A stretch of 50,997 nucleotides of DNA from Lutibacter sp. GTDB lineage: Bacteria; Bacteroidota; Bacteroidia; Flavobacteriales; Flavobacteriaceae. Below the pieces are notes generated by a model. That model made no database searches, had not been told where the DNA came from, and saw only the letters and a program-made list of their open reading frames with translations. The DNA lies in the NCBI GenBank assembly GCA_030683995.1, contig JAUXPH010000011.1, forward strand, positions 1 to 50,997, read 5' to 3'. The translations under genes and the position numbers were made by a program. Position 1 is the stretch's first letter. The number at the start of each line of letters is the position of its first letter. Positions 48,544 to 50,997 of this stretch are shown here, piece after piece.

Positions 48544-50934
48544 ATGAAAAACACACTTTTATATATTATTTCCTTTTTTCTTCTAAATCTCGGTCTAAAT
48601 GCCCAGACAGAAAAGTCGATTGAAGGAAATATTGACAATTTGCCGGTTCATGAATACACGCTTGAGATTAACAATCAAGTGGTAAACAAAGCAGGCAAAG
48701 ATGTGATGGGAATGACCATTAACGGAAGCATCCCAGGTCCCACTCTTGAATTTGTTGAAGGGGAATATGCGGTGATTTACGTGAAAAACAATATGAATGT
48801 GGAAACTTCCATTCATTGGCATGGAATATTATTGCCTAATTTTTTTGACGGAGTGCCGTATCTTACCACACCGCCCATTGAGCCAGGAAAAACCCTTAAA
48901 TATGAATTTGCCATTAAACAAAACGGAACGTATTGGTATCATTCCCATACTATGCTTCAGGAACAAAGTGGTGTATTTGGTTCAATTGTAATTCAGCCAA
49001 AGAAAAAAACTTTGAATTATGACAAGGAATTGGTCCTAATGCTATCAGACTGGACCAACGAAAAACCTATGGATGTCCTTCGGTTTTTAAAACGAGGAAC
49101 CGAATGGTATAATATTAAAAAAGGAACCGCTACCCCATTAAATCAAGTAATAGCAAGGGGAGCTTTGGGAGCTCAAATCGATTTTTGGGGACAGCGAATG
49201 GAAGGTGCCGATATTGCAGATATTTATTACCCCGCTTTTCTTATTAATGGCCAACAAACCATTGAATATCCCGATTTTAATCCGGGTGAAAAAGTTAGGT
49301 TGAGAATTATAGACGGGGCCGCTTCAACCTCTTTTTGGATGACTTTTGGGGGGGAAACTCCAATGCTGATTTCGGCAGATGGGAAAGATGTGGTTCCTGT
49401 TAAAAAAAATAAAACATTTATCGGGGTTGCAGAAACTTATGATTTTATAGTGACAATTCCGCAAAATGGAAAGATGGAATTCAGGATTACCGCCCAGGAT
49501 GGCTCGGGAATGGCTTCCGCATTTTTAGGGCAAGGTAAAGTTATCGAAGCTCCGAAAGTTCCAAAACCAGATAAAATAGCTATGATGCAAAAAATGGCAA
49601 AGATGGATATGAAAATGGGTGCGCCGGCATTAAAATTCAATCCAAAGAAAGATGATCCCTATAAAATGAAAGAGAAATGGGGAATGAAGATGGAAAATAT
49701 GGATGGTATGAACCATTCAAAATTAAACCAAACTCCGGAAGACGCTAAAAAGGAAGATATGGATCATTCCAAAATGGAAATGCCAAAAGATTCTACGAAA
49801 ACTGAGGAAATGGATCACGCTAAGATGGACCATTCCAAAATGGATATGAAAATGAAACCAGATTCGATTTCTTCGAATCAAATGGTTACAATGAAAAAAG
49901 AGGACGGAATGCAGGGGAAGGAACTGTTTTCTGAATTCAATTATGATTTTTTAAAATCTCCCGAGAAGACCACTTATGGCAAGGATGTTCCCGTAAACGA
50001 GATCCTGTTAAACCTCACCGGAAATATGTCAAGATATATCTGGAGTTTAAACGGGATTCCCTTATCTGAAACCGACAAAATCAAAATCAAAGGAAATCAG
50101 GTTACCAGGATCACTTTAAATAACCTAACAATGATGCACCATCCTATGCACCTTCACGGGCATTTTTTTAGGGTAATCAATAAAAACGGAGAATATTCTC
50201 CGTTGAAGCATACGGTAAATGTGCCGCCAATGCAAGAAATAACCATTGAGTTTTATGGAAACGAGTATGGAGATTGGTTTTTTCATTGTCATATTTTATA
50301 TCATATGATGGGCGGAATGGCGCGGGTTATGAGTTATGATACTCCTAAGGACCCTAGGTTAAAAGAATTTCCTGTGTCAAATCTAATTCAGGAAACAAAT
50401 CAATATTACACGTGGGGAATGGTAGATGCCGCTTCACATATGACAGGCCTAAGTCTGGTTTCTTCCAATATCAGAAATCAATTAAATCTTTCTGCCGAAT
50501 ATGGCTGGAATGAAAATATTGAGATGGAAATGAGCTATGAATATTATCTTAATGATTGGTTTCGCTTATTTGGAGGGATAAATATGGAGAATGAAATTGA
50601 AGATAGTGTGGAGCAAATCAATTCTACAGCCATTGCCGGAATTAGATACTTCACTCCTTTTATGTTTAATTTGGATGTTCGAGTTGACAGTAAATTACGA
50701 CCGCAAATAAGTTTAAGCCGAGACATAACTATTTTTCCCAGAACAGTCCTTTTTGCAAAGTATGAATATCAGGCCGATTTTGGTTGGATAGATGATTTGC
50801 CGCCAGGAGACAACTTTAAAAAGGAGGAGACCTGGAGTACTGGAATAGTATATATAATATCAAAAAACTTTTCATTAATGGGAAGTTATGACAATCGCTT
50901 TGGAGCCGGTGGCGGAATTTCAGTCAGGTTTTAA
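48544..50934 (+). CDS. CopA-type multicopper oxidase with Met/His-rich insert and C-terminal beta-barrel-like domain
   Basis: A 796-residue exported protein (Sec-type signal ending LNAQ, no twin Arg). Cupredoxin domains carry the copper ligands: HWHG near residue 96, YWYHSH, HPMHLHGHFF and HCHILYHMMGGM near 583-593, with Met as the axial type 1 ligand. Residues about 345-450 are Met/His/Lys-rich with MDHSKM-type repeats, as in copper-resistance CopA/PcoA. After about residue 605 some 190 residues follow that are not cupredoxin. They have alternating strands (LSAEYGWNENIEMEMSYEYY, FAKYEYQADFGWIDD) and end in aromatic ISVRF, resembling the barrel of CopB. It would oxidise Cu(I). ATG 48544 is chosen over an in-frame TTG two codons earlier. 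Confidence 0.92.
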   Translation: MKNTLLYIISFFLLNLGLNAQTEKSIEGNIDNLPVHEYTLEINNQVVNKAGKDVMGMTINGSIPGPTLEFVEGEYAVIYVKNNMNVETSIHWHGILLPNFFDGVPYLTTPPIEPGKTLKYEFAIKQNGTYWYHSHTMLQEQSGVFGSIVIQPKKKTLNYDKELVLMLSDWTNEKPMDVLRFLKRGTEWYNIKKGTATPLNQVIARGALGAQIDFWGQRMEGADIADIYYPAFLINGQQTIEYPDFNPGEKVRLRIIDGAASTSFWMTFGGETPMLISADGKDVVPVKKNKTFIGVAETYDFIVTIPQNGKMEFRITAQDGSGMASAFLGQGKVIEAPKVPKPDKIAMMQKMAKMDMKMGAPALKFNPKKDDPYKMKEKWGMKMENMDGMNHSKLNQTPEDAKKEDMDHSKMEMPKDSTKTEEMDHAKMDHSKMDMKMKPDSISSNQMVTMKKEDGMQGKELFSEFNYDFLKSPEKTTYGKDVPVNEILLNLTGNMSRYIWSLNGIPLSETDKIKIKGNQVTRITLNNLTMMHHPMHLHGHFFRVINKNGEYSPLKHTVNVPPMQEITIEFYGNEYGDWFFHCHILYHMMGGMARVMSYDTPKDPRLKEFPVSNLIQETNQYYTWGMVDAASHMTGLSLVSSNIRNQLNLSAEYGWNENIEMEMSYEYYLNDWFRLFGGINMENEIEDSVEQINSTAIAGIRYFTPFMFNLDVRVDSKLRPQISLSRDITIFPRTVLFAKYEYQADFGWIDDLPPGDNFKKEETWSTGIVYIISKNFSLMGSYDNRFGAGGGISVRF

Positions 50935-50937
50935 TAA

Positions 50938-50997
50938 TCAATAAATATTAACTTTAATTTAATTTATTATGAAAAACATTTTAAAACTTTCAATGAT
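50938..50997 (+). repeat. 60-base direct repeat, copy 2
   Basis: Perfect match to 47721-47780, reaching to the last base of the window. Confidence 0.9.
50969..50997 (+). CDS. Start of a second Met-rich lipoprotein gene, cut by the window edge
   Basis: ATG at 50969 followed by codons for MKNILKLSM, identical to the start of the gene at 47752, with the same 31 upstream bases. Only 29 bases are present, so it cannot be told whether the copy is complete or a fragment. It starts 34 bases after the multicopper oxidase stop. Confidence 0.7.

Overview
The window is a low-GC stretch from a member of the Bacteroidota, most likely a flavobacterium (class Flavobacteriia). The support is the gene content (alternative complex III next to aa3-type oxidase genes, a PorP/SprF-type protein, a DnaG whose zinc ligands are all replaced), many TAnnTTTG-type -7 promoter boxes upstream of genes, and no obvious Shine-Dalgarno sequences. 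The genus cannot be told from the sequence alone.

Layout. (1) 1-3260: two tandem SulP anion transporters on the minus strand, the downstream one cut by the window edge, behind a promoter that carries a Crp/Fnr-like palindrome. (2) 3265-4287: ruvB. (3) 4440-15835, minus strand: a respiratory block transcribed actA-B-C-D-E-F and then coxB-coxA, encoding a quinol:cytochrome c oxidoreductase (alternative complex III) and cytochrome oxidase subunits II and I. A terminator and a promoter box lie between actF and coxB. (4) 16055-24626: a SPOR-domain protein, dnaG, clpX, clpP, an unknown exported protein, an M1 peptidase and a DEAD-box helicase. (5) 24708-28109, minus strand: tig, a small membrane protein, an alpha/beta hydrolase and pdxJ. 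(6) 28213-36151, plus strand: a CBS protein, nadK, then the envelope genes DUF6089-uppS-bamA-ompH-ompH, and murI after a terminator. (7) 36305-37909, minus strand: gamma-carbonic anhydrase-like protein and PorP/SprF-like protein.

(8) 38101 to the end, plus strand: a copper/silver resistance island. It encodes a HYC_CC_PP-type small protein, a CusA-type RND pump with the methionine triad, a TolC-like channel, a CusB-type adaptor with an extra metal-binding domain at each end, two exported proteins built from repeated CxMHP...CPxCGM-like metal-binding units, an HMA chaperone preceded by a decayed copy of itself, a very methionine-rich lipoprotein, and a multicopper oxidase that continues into a C-terminal beta-barrel-like region. 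The last bases begin a second copy of the methionine-rich lipoprotein gene. Several direct repeats show that the island has grown by local duplication followed by decay.

The genes fit together as two systems. In the respiratory block, quinol electrons pass through ActB iron-sulphur clusters and ActA/ActE haems to the CuA site of CoxB and then to CoxA. In the island, Cu(I)/Ag(I) would be bound outside the inner membrane by Met/Cys/His-rich proteins, expelled by CusCBA and oxidised by the multicopper oxidase. Dispersed short intergenic repeats lie between core genes throughout the first 37 kb. No tRNA, rRNA, CRISPR array, transposase or prophage was found.
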